Below are positions 1-6,810 of a stretch of 6,919 bases of DNA, in pieces (within the stretch, counting starts at the first letter, position 1; every line of letters starts with the position of its first letter). The notes beneath the pieces were generated by a model. That model was not told the origin of the DNA, ran no database searches, and saw nothing but the letters and a program-made list of their open reading frames with translations. Made by a program: the position numbers and the translations under genes. Where the stretch lies: NCBI GenBank assembly GCA_009699615.1, contig WLNV01000079.1, forward strand, positions 1 through 6,919. Direction: 5' to 3'. The stretch is from Actinomycetota bacterium (lineage in GTDB: Bacteria > Actinomycetota > Thermoleophilia > Solirubrobacterales > Solirubrobacteraceae).

Positions 1-2126
1 ATCTCGGTACGGGCTTGGTCGCCAAGATCGACTCCTTCGAGCACCTCATCGCGGTAGGCGTAGACAACGCGGCGCTGCTCATTCATCACGTCGTCGTACT
101 CGAGCACGCGCTTACGGATCAGGAAGTTCTGTTCTTCGACCTTGCGCTGCGCCTTTTCGATCTGCTTTGAAAGCATCCCGGCCTCAATCGGCTCCTCGTT
201 GCCTTCCTCGTCGGTGCCACCGAGGCGGTCAAGGATCTTGTAGATCCGGTCGCCGGCGAAAAGGCGGACGAGATCGTCTTCGGCGCTGAGGAAGAAACGC
301 GATTCGCCGGGGTCGCCCTGACGACCGGCGCGGCCGCGCAACTGATTGTCAATCCGGCGTGACTCGTGACGCTCTGTACCGACGATGAAGAGGCCGCCGG
401 ATTCGAGCACAGCCTCGCGGGCATCAGCGACCTTCGCTTCCTGCTCGACGATCAGTGCCGGCATCTTCTCAGCGAACTCGGGTTCGTGGGGCTGAACGCC
501 ACTGGCGATCAACTCTTCGCGCGCCAGGTGCTCGGGGCTACCGCCAAGCTTGATGTCGACGCCACGACCGGCCATGTTGGTGGCGATCGTGACGGCGCCA
601 GGACGGCCAGCCTCAGCGATGATCTCGCCTTCGCGCTCGGCGTACTCGGGCTTGGCGTTGAGGACCGTGTGTGGAATCCCGCGCTTCGCCAGCATCGAAC
701 CAAGCAACTCTGAAATTTCGACCGAGATTGTGCCGACCAGAACCGGCTGGCCTTGTCCGTGACGGACTTCGATCTCGCGAGCGACGGCGCTCCACTTGCC
801 GTCCTTCGTCTTGTAGATCTGATCATTCTGGTCCTCGCGCACGAGGCCCTGGTTTGTCGGCACCTGAACAACGCCGAGCTTGTAGATCTTCATGAACTCG
901 GTCGCCTCGGTTAGGGCGGTACCGGTCATCCCCGAGAGCTTGTCGTAGAGGCGGAAGAAGTTCTGCAGCGTAATCGTGGCGAGTGTCTGGTTCTCTTCCT
1001 GAACGCGGACGCCCTCCTTCGCCTCGACCGCTTGGTGGAGCCCTTCCGACCAGCGGCGCCCTTCAAGGATGCGGCCGGTGAACTCGTCGATGATCCGCAC
1101 TTCGCCGTCGATAACGGCGTAGTCGACGTCACGTTTGTAGAGGCTCTGAGCCTTGAGCGACTGAATCAAGTGGTTGACGAGCGGCCCGTTCTCAGCGCGG
1201 TAGAGGTGGTCGATGTTCATGAACTTCTCGGCTTTGCCGACGCCCCTCTCGGTAACCGCGACGGTCTTGTGCTTCTCGTCGAACTCGTAGTCGAAGTCGG
1301 CGACGAAATCCTTCTTCGCGCGCGGATCCATCCCCTCCGGCGTCTTGCCGGCGACCATCTGCGGAGCCAACTTCGCGAACTTCCCATAAGAGTCGGCGGC
1401 GGCCTCGGGGGCGCCGGAGATAATCAACGGCGTACGCGCCTCGTCGATCAGAATGTTGTCGACCTCATCGACAATCGCGAAGTTGTGCATCGCAACCGGG
1501 CGGCCGTCCTCGCCGATCCGGCCACCGTGCTGAACCTTCTCCTCGAGCGTCTGCGCCATGTTGTCGCGCAAGTAGTCGAAACCGAACTCCGAGTTTGTGC
1601 CGTAGGTGATGTCGGCGGCGTACGAAGCGAGCTTCTCGTTCGGGTCCTGCATGTTCTGAAGTACGCCCCAGCTAAATCCAAGTCCGTCGTAGATCGGGCT
1701 CATCCACTCGGCGTCACGGCGCGCTAGATAGTCGTTGACGGTGACGAGATGGACGCCCTTGTCGGAGAGCGCGTTGAGGCAGACGGCGAGCGTTGCCGTC
1801 AGCGTCTTGCCTTCGCCGGTCTTCATCTCGGCGATGTTGCCGCCGTGGAGCACCATTCCGCCGATTAGCTGGACGTCAAAGTGGCGCATGTTGAGGAAGC
1901 GGCGGCCAGCCTCGCGGACAATTGCGAAACACTCCGGCAAGACGCTGTCGAGCGACTCGCCCTGCTCGCGGACACGCTCGCGAAGGCCATCCATCCGGCC
2001 GCGCAGCTCCTCATCATTGAGCGCAACGAGCTGATCCTCAAAGGCCGCGATTTCGGAAACGCGCTTCTCGTACTGACGAAACTGCTTTCCTTCGCCGACA
2101 TTCAGTGCTTTTTCGAGCAAACCCAT
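1..2126 (-). CDS. secA: Protein translocase ATPase subunit SecA, C-terminus cut off by window edge
   Basis: SecA is the cytoplasmic and membrane-associated ATPase motor that pushes unfolded preproteins through the SecYEG channel. The frame is open for 708 codons from an ATG at 2126 to the left edge. The N-terminus MGLLEKALNV is typical of the family. Walker A is MKTGEGKTLT (residues 101-110), and the DEAD-type Walker B is VDEVDNILIDEARTPLIISG (219-238). The preprotein-binding region follows (about 230-370), then LSGMTGTALTE (397-407), ATNMAGRGVDIKLGG (515-529) in the second motor domain, and the arginine-finger segment QLRGRAGRQGDPGESRFF (595-612). The helical scaffold begins near 650. The rest of the scaffold/wing region and any C-terminal zinc tail lie outside the window, since SecA is usually 830-950 residues. 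It follows hpf by 40 bases. No strong Shine-Dalgarno is adjacent to the ATG; an AAGGAGG lies about 35 bases upstream across a small hairpin. No frame disruption is seen. The identification is essentially certain; only the 3' end is unknown. Confidence 0.98.
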   Translation of the reverse strand, partial: MGLLEKALNVGEGKQFRQYEKRVSEIAAFEDQLVALNDEELRGRMDGLRERVREQGESLDSVLPECFAIVREAGRRFLNMRHFDVQLIGGMVLHGGNIAEMKTGEGKTLTATLAVCLNALSDKGVHLVTVNDYLARRDAEWMSPIYDGLGFSWGVLQNMQDPNEKLASYAADITYGTNSEFGFDYLRDNMAQTLEEKVQHGGRIGEDGRPVAMHNFAIVDEVDNILIDEARTPLIISGAPEAAADSYGKFAKLAPQMVAGKTPEGMDPRAKKDFVADFDYEFDEKHKTVAVTERGVGKAEKFMNIDHLYRAENGPLVNHLIQSLKAQSLYKRDVDYAVIDGEVRIIDEFTGRILEGRRWSEGLHQAVEAKEGVRVQEENQTLATITLQNFFRLYDKLSGMTGTALTEATEFMKIYKLGVVQVPTNQGLVREDQNDQIYKTKDGKWSAVAREIEVRHGQGQPVLVGTISVEISELLGSMLAKRGIPHTVLNAKPEYAEREGEIIAEAGRPGAVTIATNMAGRGVDIKLGGSPEHLAREELIASGVQPHEPEFAEKMPALIVEQEAKVADAREAVLESGGLFIVGTERHESRRIDNQLRGRAGRQGDPGESRFFLSAEDDLVRLFAGDRIYKILDRLGGTDEEGNEEPIEAGMLSKQIEKAQRKVEEQNFLIRKRVLEYDDVMNEQRRVVYAYRDEVLEGVDLGDQARTE

Positions 2127-2138
2127 TGCCCGAAGTGT

Positions 2139-2155
2139 AGCCGCGCGAGGCGGCT
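2139..2155 (-). promoter_or_regulatory. Leader hairpin between hpf and secA
   Basis: In the 40-base gap between hpf and secA there is a perfect 6-bp inverted repeat (AGCCGC / GCGGCT) with a 5-base loop. It lies between an excellent Shine-Dalgarno match, AAGGAGG (2162-2168, overlapping the hpf TAA stop), and the secA ATG at 2126. The linear SD-to-ATG distance of 35 bases is too long. Folding the hairpin would shorten it to about 18 bases, still long but closer. The inverted repeat is seen directly; a role in secA translation is inference. It lacks a T-run, so it does not look like a complete intrinsic terminator. Confidence 0.35.
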
Positions 2156-2166
2156 GGCGAGCCTCC

Positions 2167-2520
2167 TTAAACGGCGCTCCCGGGGTGACCGTGACGGATC
2201 GTGTCGGCGCCGGCCCGGCTGCGTGCCCGAGCCCTGTCGCCACGACGATTCAGTTGGCGCACGACTTCGTCGGCGATTCGGCCAACAGCGGCCGCCATGT
2301 CGCGCTCGTGAGCCTTGGCGTTGATCGTCCCTCCCTTGATGTGGAGGTTGGCTTCAGCCTTCTGGCCTTCGGCGATCTTCGGGTTGTGCTCCTCGGCGAG
2401 AATCACTTCGCAGTGAACATCCTCAGGGACGCGGCGCTTGATCTTCGCGAAGCGCTTGGCGACGAGCGCGCGCAGCTCTCCATTGATCTCGATATTGGTC
2501 CCGGTCAGGTCGATTCGCAT
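2167..2520 (-). CDS. hpf: Short-form ribosome hibernation promoting factor (HPF/RaiA family)
   Basis: This 117-residue protein belongs to the HPF/YfiA/RaiA family, which binds the 30S decoding centre and silences 70S ribosomes in stationary phase or stress. The family's N-terminal beta-alpha-beta-beta-beta-alpha domain covers about residues 1-95. It begins MRIDLTGTNIEINGELRALV, has a basic helix AKRFAKIKRR (21-30), and ends in an amphipathic helix with RDMAAAVGRIADEVVRQL (73-90). A basic tail (RRGDRARARSRAG, 92-104) follows and the frame then stops. The C-terminal dimerisation domain of long-form HPF is absent, and with secA 40 bases downstream there is no room for it. The start is supported by AAAGGA six bases upstream (2527-2532). 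Its position between comF and secA matches the actinobacterial arrangement, where the neighbour is usually the long form. Family assignment is secure; the short form is the unusual part. Confidence 0.92.
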   Translation of the reverse strand: MRIDLTGTNIEINGELRALVAKRFAKIKRRVPEDVHCEVILAEEHNPKIAEGQKAEANLHIKGGTINAKAHERDMAAAVGRIADEVVRQLNRRGDRARARSRAGADTIRHGHPGSAV

Positions 2521-2571
2521 AGGGAGTCCTTTGTCGTGATGAATGTCTTAAAAATGTAGCACCGGAGAGGC

Positions 2572-3234
2572 CTAAGGAACAGAGCAATAAGTCACAGCGC
2601 TGACAACCTCCCCATCGCCCGCAAGCAAGGCCTGAGCGCAGAGCTCAAGCGTCGCCCCGGTCGTGCATACGTCGTCGACCAGCACGACTCGAGCGGGCGA
2701 ATTGCGCGCCGCGCTGACCTGGAACCCTCTGCCTGCGAGGCGATCGCCACGCCCGAGCCCGCGCTGCCCGCGCACAAGCGTCGTTTCGCGCTTCAACGGG
2801 CGCTGGACCGGGAGCAGCACGCGTCGCCCGAGCTCAACTGCCAACAGGTCGGCGTGATCGAATCCACGCCGACGAAGGCCGATCCGGCTGGACGGGACTG
2901 GGACGAGCACGGCGTCGGGAGGAAAGGCGCGCGGCGGCAGCGAGTCGACGAGCTGCTGCGCCATCAGCGCCGCGAGAGCGGTCGCGCAGTGGAACTTCAG
3001 CGCGTGAACGATCGCCCGCGCGGGGCCTTCGAACTCAAGCGGCGACCAGTGCTGCTGGAGCACACTGCCGCGACGGCGAGGCGCCAGCGGTTCGATCCAG
3101 GGCAGCTCACCGCGGCAGTCTTCGCAGAGACGATCGTCGGCCGGCCGACGACAGGCCCAGCAGAGTGGCGGGACGAGCAGATTGAGCGCTGCGCGAAGGA
3201 TGCAGACGAGTCTGGCCGGTCGGTCGCATCGCAA
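2572..3234 (-). CDS. comF: ComF family amidophosphoribosyltransferase-like protein
   Basis: ComF proteins combine an N-terminal four-cysteine zinc site with a type I phosphoribosyltransferase fold. They are tied to DNA uptake in competent bacteria, but in Actinobacteria the role is unproven. With the chosen start the protein is 220 residues. The metal site is C25-W-A-C28 and C37-E-D-C40. VPVPSSRIGLRRRGFDHADL (111-130) is the family's central motif, and VVLVDDVCTTGAT (183-195) is the PRPP-binding loop. The start is uncertain. The frame stays open upstream to 3498 but there it runs opposite the ctaG coding sequence. Homology begins only around ILRAALNLLVPP (residues 12-23), and no ATG or GTG fits. 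A TTG at 3232-3234 is therefore proposed, without a clear Shine-Dalgarno. It precedes hpf by 51 bases as the first gene of the visible comF-hpf-secA cluster. The family is clear, the start is not. Confidence 0.9.
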   Translation of the reverse strand: MRCDRPARLVCILRAALNLLVPPLCWACRRPADDRLCEDCRGELPWIEPLAPRRRGSVLQQHWSPLEFEGPARAIVHALKFHCATALAALMAQQLVDSLPPRAFPPDAVLVPVPSSRIGLRRRGFDHADLLAVELGRRVLLPVQRPLKRETTLVRGQRGLGRGDRLAGRGFQVSAARNSPARVVLVDDVCTTGATLELCAQALLAGDGEVVSAVTYCSVP

Positions 3235-3263
3235 CCAGCAGCGGTCTGCGACGATCCAGCCTG

Positions 3264-4121
3264 ATGCCGGTTCCAACTCTGATCCTCCCGCTCGCGGCCG
3301 CCGCCGACACTTCGTGGACGATCGATCCGGGTCCGATCCTGATGATCCTGATCCTTGGCGGGCTCTACCTGCCGCGCTGGTGGCGGGTCCGCAGCGCCGA
3401 TGGCGCCACCGCGGCGCCAATCTGGCGACTGCTGAGCTTCCTTCTCGGACTGGCCTTCCTCGCCGTCGCTCTGCTCTCACCGATCGACGTCCTCGCACAG
3501 CAATCGTTCAGCTTCCACATGGCCCAGCACATGCTGCTGCTGGACCTGGTTCCGATCTTCTGCATTCTCGGCCTGAATAAGATTCTGCTGCGACCCGCTA
3601 CGAGGCGACTTCAAGCGTTGGAGCGGGCGCTTGGACCGCTGATGCACCCGTGGGTCGCGGTTGTGCTCTACATCGTCGCGATGTGGGCATGGCATGTTCC
3701 GGCGGCCTACGACGCTGCGCTCGAGAACGTCACCGTCCACGTGCTCGAGCACGTCTGCTTCCTCAGCGTCGGCTTTCTCTATTGGTGGCAGCTGCTCTCA
3801 CCAATCCGCTCGCGCTTCCGCGGCGGAGCGATGGGGCCGCTGGTCTACATGGTCTCGACCAAGATCGGCGTAGGGCTACTGGGAATCCTGCTGACCTTCG
3901 CGCCCAACCCGCTCTACTCGTACTACGAGGTGCGCGACGGGATCTTCGGCCTAAGCGCGGGCGTCGATCAGCAGATCGGTGGCGAGCTGATGGCGCTTGA
4001 GCAGACGATCGTGATGGGCGTAGCGCTTGCGTACCTGCTGTTCCGCGCGATTGATCAGAGTGAGCGCGAACAGGAGCGGCGCGAAGCTCTGGAGGACCGC
4101 GCCGAAGAGCAGCTCAGCTAA
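3264..4121 (+). CDS. ctaG: Cytochrome c oxidase assembly factor, Caa3_CtaG family
   Basis: This 285-residue integral membrane protein matches the CtaG family, which supports assembly of caa3-type cytochrome c oxidase, probably through copper delivery. It is unrelated to Cox11, which shares the ctaG name in proteobacteria. About seven hydrophobic helices are visible, near residues 22-39, 53-71, 88-107, 130-147, 160-178, 192-213 and 241-262. Family hallmarks are FHMAQHMLLLDLVP (84-97), WAWHVPAAYDAAL (141-153), the following HVLEH (159-163) and DQQIGGELM (235-243). H85, H89, H144, H159 and H163 are candidate metal ligands (inference). A charged, probably helical cytoplasmic tail closes the protein (264-285). 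The ATG has no convincing Shine-Dalgarno, but it places a short hydrophobic lead before the first conserved helix, so it is plausible. The gene diverges from comF and ends with its TAA overlapping the stop of the opposing uridylyltransferase gene. No oxidase subunit genes are in view. Confidence 0.93.
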   Translation: MPVPTLILPLAAAADTSWTIDPGPILMILILGGLYLPRWWRVRSADGATAAPIWRLLSFLLGLAFLAVALLSPIDVLAQQSFSFHMAQHMLLLDLVPIFCILGLNKILLRPATRRLQALERALGPLMHPWVAVVLYIVAMWAWHVPAAYDAALENVTVHVLEHVCFLSVGFLYWWQLLSPIRSRFRGGAMGPLVYMVSTKIGVGLLGILLTFAPNPLYSYYEVRDGIFGLSAGVDQQIGGELMALEQTIVMGVALAYLLFRAIDQSEREQERREALEDRAEEQLS

Positions 4122-4130
4122 CCGCTGAGC
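4112..4130. terminator. Inverted repeat at overlapping convergent stop codons, possible bidirectional terminator
   Basis: A perfect 7-bp inverted repeat, GCTCAGC / GCTGAGC, surrounds a 5-base loop TAACC (4119-4123). The TAA stop of ctaG (4119-4121, plus strand) fills part of the loop, and the TAG stop of the minus-strand gene is 4118-4120. The repeat is symmetric, so it can form in both transcripts. No T-run follows on either side, so efficient intrinsic termination is uncertain. It may instead stabilise 3' ends or reduce read-through between the converging genes. Confidence 0.5.
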
Positions 4131-5518
4131 GTGGCGTGATCATCAATCCGTAGCTGCTCGCCTGCTGCGGCCTCAACCGTGACGGCGCCGCTCACGCTCA
4201 CCTCGGCACCGAAGCTGACGTCACCGATCACGGTCAGCCGCTCGGCGGCAATCAGTGACGGCGGGCCCTGCGGGAAGCGCGCTTCGAAGTCGTCGATCAA
4301 GGCGAACTGCTCGCGGTCGAGTTCGGCCAGTGGCGCGCGGCCGTTGCAAGCTGCCGCGAGCTCTAGTTGGCCGTCGTCGGTCAGCTCGTAAGCGTCGGAG
4401 CGGAGCACGAGCAGATCGTCGGTCGTCTTTACCGGCAGGAAGCGTGAACGTGGAACGCGAATCGCGCCGGCGCCAGGGATCGCAGCGATCGCAGCGCCAA
4501 TCGCCGACTCAAGCTGAACGACCGGCGCCGAAGCCGGATCGGAAGGGTCGACCGTCTTGCGGTTGACGATCATCGGCAGGTCGATCACGCCGTCGTCGCC
4601 GAGCGCCGTGCTCAAGGCCTGAAGATCAAGCCAGATGCTGTTGGTATTGAAGAAGCGGTGACGTTCGGTATCGGCGAAGGCGCCGAGGTCGGAATCGGGC
4701 GTCTGCGCAATCTCGCGAAGCACCAGCGTTCCGTCGGCGCGACGCGCGAGGTGACCGCCCTTGCGATCGGCCGCGGTGCGGTCGGCGACCTCCATCGCGA
4801 ACGGCACCTGCTCTGAGGCGATCCAACAGAGAATCCTCGGGTCAAGCACCGCACCGAGGTTGTCGGCGTTTGCGACGAAGGCGTAGCGGTAGCCGGCGGT
4901 CAACATCTCGGCGAGCATGCCCGACCCGACGAGCGCTGGATAGATGTCCCCATGGCCGGGCGGGCTCCATTCGAGCTCGGGATCGGCCGGCCAATCTACG
5001 GGGGCGAAGCGGCCGTCATCGAGCAGCTTTGGAACGCGACCCTGGAGGAAATCAGCTGGTAGATCGGCCGACAGTTGCCGGTAGGCGCCAAGAGCCGCCA
5101 GCGAGGGCTCGCGCGTTCGGAAGCTGTTGAGCAAAACGAGCGGCAGCCGCGCGCCGCCGTGCTCGGTTCGCAGGGCCTCAATCTGGCGCGCTGTGATGTC
5201 GAGGAAGCTGAGCCCGTCCTTCACCTCAAGCAGCGACTTTGGACCGGCGAGCCCCATGCTCGTACCGAGCCCTCCGTTCAGCTTGATGACAACGGTCTGG
5301 CCAAGCAGCCCGGCGATTGCGTCGTGATCAACCGCGAGCTGCTCTGCATCGGGAAGCGTCTCGACCGGCTCAAGCGCCGCTTCCGGCAGCATCCCGAGGT
5401 CGCCTTCACCGAGTCGGCGCAGTTGCCCGGTGAAGCTGGCGATCGTCGCGGCTGCGGCGCCGTCGGCGTCGAGCTTGGCGATTGCCGCTGCTGTGGGATC
5501 GTCGCTCACGGTCGCCAT
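4118..5518 (-). CDS. UDPGP-family (eukaryote-type) UTP-glucose-1-phosphate uridylyltransferase
   Basis: This 466-residue protein most likely makes UDP-glucose from UTP and glucose-1-phosphate in the cytoplasm, supplying glycosylation, glycogen or trehalose and envelope sugars. It belongs to the UDPGP family typical of eukaryotic UGPases, not the bacterial GalU family. The nucleotide-binding loop is VIKLNGGLGTSMGLAGPKSL (77-96). PPGHGDIYPAL (186-196) and FVANADNLGAVLDP (214-227) form the uridine and metal site, and HRFFNTNSIWLDL (287-299) and FLPVKTTDDLLVLRSD (360-375) follow. A short C-terminal beta-helix-like repeat region is seen at about 425-466. It begins 20 bases after the upstream adenosylhomocysteinase-like gene and is probably co-transcribed with it. 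The start ATG has a GGGGG ten bases upstream that lies in a hairpin stem. Some UDPGP-family members use N-acetylated sugar phosphates, so the exact sugar is inferred. Family assignment is strong. Confidence 0.92.
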   Translation of the reverse strand: MATVSDDPTAAAIAKLDADGAAAATIASFTGQLRRLGEGDLGMLPEAALEPVETLPDAEQLAVDHDAIAGLLGQTVVIKLNGGLGTSMGLAGPKSLLEVKDGLSFLDITARQIEALRTEHGGARLPLVLLNSFRTREPSLAALGAYRQLSADLPADFLQGRVPKLLDDGRFAPVDWPADPELEWSPPGHGDIYPALVGSGMLAEMLTAGYRYAFVANADNLGAVLDPRILCWIASEQVPFAMEVADRTAADRKGGHLARRADGTLVLREIAQTPDSDLGAFADTERHRFFNTNSIWLDLQALSTALGDDGVIDLPMIVNRKTVDPSDPASAPVVQLESAIGAAIAAIPGAGAIRVPRSRFLPVKTTDDLLVLRSDAYELTDDGQLELAAACNGRAPLAELDREQFALIDDFEARFPQGPPSLIAAERLTVIGDVSFGAEVSVSGAVTVEAAAGEQLRIDDHATLSG

Positions 5519-5528
5519 CGTCGCACAG

Positions 5529-5553
5529 CCCCCGACGCTCAGCCGTCGTGGGG
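5529..5553 (-). promoter_or_regulatory. Hairpin with the upstream stop codon in its loop and the downstream SD in its stem
   Basis: On the minus-strand RNA, CCCC and CGACG pair with CGTCG and GGGG. This gives a 9-bp GC-rich stem with one bulged base and a 6-base loop GCTGAG. The TGA stop of the adenosylhomocysteinase-like gene (5539-5541) sits in the loop. The G-run (5529-5533) that is the only Shine-Dalgarno candidate for the next gene is in the 3' arm, ten bases before its ATG. A ribosome reaching the TGA would open the stem, which suggests translational coupling. The structure is visible in the sequence; the function is inference. Confidence 0.5.
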
Positions 5554-6804
5554 CGCCGGCGAGAAGACCTTCAGGTAGGCGATCTGTTCGTCGCTGAGCG
5601 AGTCGATTGAAACGCCCAGCGCGTCAAGCTTGAGCCGCGCGACCTCGCGGTCAACATTTTCGGGTACCGGATGAACCGCGGCGCTGAGCGGCTGCTCGGC
5701 TTTGACGAGCCCTTCGACGACCAGTGCCTGCGAGGCGAACGAGAGATCCATCACGGCCGATGGATGGCCGTCGGCGGCGGCGAGGTTGACGACGCGGCCG
5801 TGGGCCAGGAGGTTGATCCGGCGGCCGTTGATTTCGAACTCCTCGACCAGCGGGCGAACCTCGCGGCGTGAGCCCGCGACACGATCGAGCGCGGGAAGGT
5901 CGATCTCAACATCGAAGTGGCCAGCATTGGCAAGGATTGCGCCGTCGCGCATCGCGACGAAGTGGTCCTCGCTCAACACTTCGCGCCCGCCCGTAACGGT
6001 GATGAAGACGTCTCCGCGGGCCGCCGCTTCGCGTGAGGGCATCACCTCGAAGCCTTCCATTCGCGCCTCAAGCGCGCGCAGCGGATCGACTTCGCAGACG
6101 ATCACCGTCGCGCCGAGCCCCTTGGCGCGCAGCGCGATCCCCTTGCCGGTCCAGCCGTAGCCGACGACGACGACGACGGCGCCAGCCAACAGCACGTTCG
6201 TTGCTCTGAGGATTCCATCAATCGTTGACTGACCGGTTCCGTAGCGGTCGTTGAAGGCCCGTTCGGTGCGCGACTCGTTCACCGCGATGACAGGACACTT
6301 GAGGCCACCGCCCCGCTCAATAGCACGCAACTGCACCAAGCCGGTCGTCGTCTCCTCTGTCGCACCGATCATCCGTGAAGCCGGCGCGTCGGAGCCGCCG
6401 TGGAGTGCCTCGATCAATTCGGCGCCGTCGTCGATCGCAATCTGCGGGCCGCCCGCGACGAGCGCCGCCACATGTTCGCGGTACTGGGCAAGGGTCTCAC
6501 CATGGATCGCATGGACCTCGATCCCGTCGTTGTCGACGAGCGCCGCGGCGACGTCGTCCTGCGTTGAGAGCGGGTTGGCCGAACAGAGCGCCACTTCGGC
6601 GCCTGCGCCAGAGAGGGCGCGCACGAGATTCGCTGTCTCAGCCGTCACATGGAGGCAGATCGCGATCTTCACTCCTTCGAGCGGCCGCTCGGCAGCGAAG
6701 CGCTCAGCGACGCGTCCAAGGACCGGCATCTGCCCGGCCGCCCACTCGATCCTCGCCAGCCCGGAGGCCGCGAGGGTCAAGTCTGCAACATCAGATTTGG
6801 GCAG
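5539..6804 (-). CDS. ahcY: Short-form S-adenosylhomocysteinase homologue with altered catalytic residues
   Basis: Adenosylhomocysteinase uses bound NAD to split S-adenosylhomocysteine into adenosine and homocysteine. This 421-residue protein has the short archaeal/Thermotoga-like architecture, without the C-terminal KPDHYRY tail. Conserved features are CLHVTAETANLV (50-61), STQDD (80-84), IDDGAELIEALHG (124-136), TEETTTG (149-155), the Rossmann motif VVGYGWTGKGIAL (213-225), the NAD-ribose acid E238, AGHFDVEID (294-302) and ADGHPS (344-349). The normally invariant segment reads VNESRTERAFNDRYGTGQS (175-193), so by eye human K186 aligns with E181 and D190 with N185. This could make it inactive or change its substrate. 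The chosen start is CTG at 6804, six bases after AAGGAG. It restores the family N-terminus KSDVADLTLA; a TTG at 6780 is the alternative. It lies 10 bases after the long-form paralogue. Family certain, activity uncertain. Confidence 0.9.
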   Translation of the reverse strand: MPKSDVADLTLAASGLARIEWAAGQMPVLGRVAERFAAERPLEGVKIAICLHVTAETANLVRALSGAGAEVALCSANPLSTQDDVAAALVDNDGIEVHAIHGETLAQYREHVAALVAGGPQIAIDDGAELIEALHGGSDAPASRMIGATEETTTGLVQLRAIERGGGLKCPVIAVNESRTERAFNDRYGTGQSTIDGILRATNVLLAGAVVVVVGYGWTGKGIALRAKGLGATVIVCEVDPLRALEARMEGFEVMPSREAAARGDVFITVTGGREVLSEDHFVAMRDGAILANAGHFDVEIDLPALDRVAGSRREVRPLVEEFEINGRRINLLAHGRVVNLAAADGHPSAVMDLSFASQALVVEGLVKAEQPLSAAVHPVPENVDREVARLKLDALGVSIDSLSDEQIAYLKVFSPAPHDG

Positions 6805-6810
6805 AACGAA

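Noticed and set aside
1032..1727. 231-codon open frame on the plus strand
   Set aside because: It lies wholly antisense to the intact, motif-rich secA frame and its translation has no recognisable domain; long antisense frames are expected in GC-rich DNA.
2167..2250. Frameshift that would hide a long-form HPF C-terminus
   Set aside because: The secA start follows only 40 bases after the hpf stop, so the roughly 60-residue or longer missing domain cannot fit in any frame.
2854..3264. 136-codon open frame on the plus strand ending at the ctaG start
   Set aside because: It is antisense to the comF metal-site and central region, with no family features. It is not needed as an upstream partner of ctaG.
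3235..3498. N-terminal extension of comF to an upstream ATG at 3498
   Set aside because: The extra 88 codons have no ComF-like sequence and are antisense to the conserved start of ctaG, so they are treated as non-coding in that frame.
4479..4497. Tandem 9-base repeat (GATCGCAGC twice) with a GCGATCGC-like core
   Set aside because: It encodes an Ala/Ile-rich stretch of the uridylyltransferase in good codons and occurs once; no sign of a mobile or regulatory repeat.
5075..5578. 167-codon open frame on the plus strand
   Set aside because: It is antisense to the 5' half of the well-supported uridylyltransferase gene and its composition is that of a shadow frame.
6778..6780. TTG as the start of the short adenosylhomocysteinase
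   Set aside because: It has no Shine-Dalgarno at a usable distance and would remove the conserved KSDVAD residues encoded just upstream. It is kept only as an alternative.
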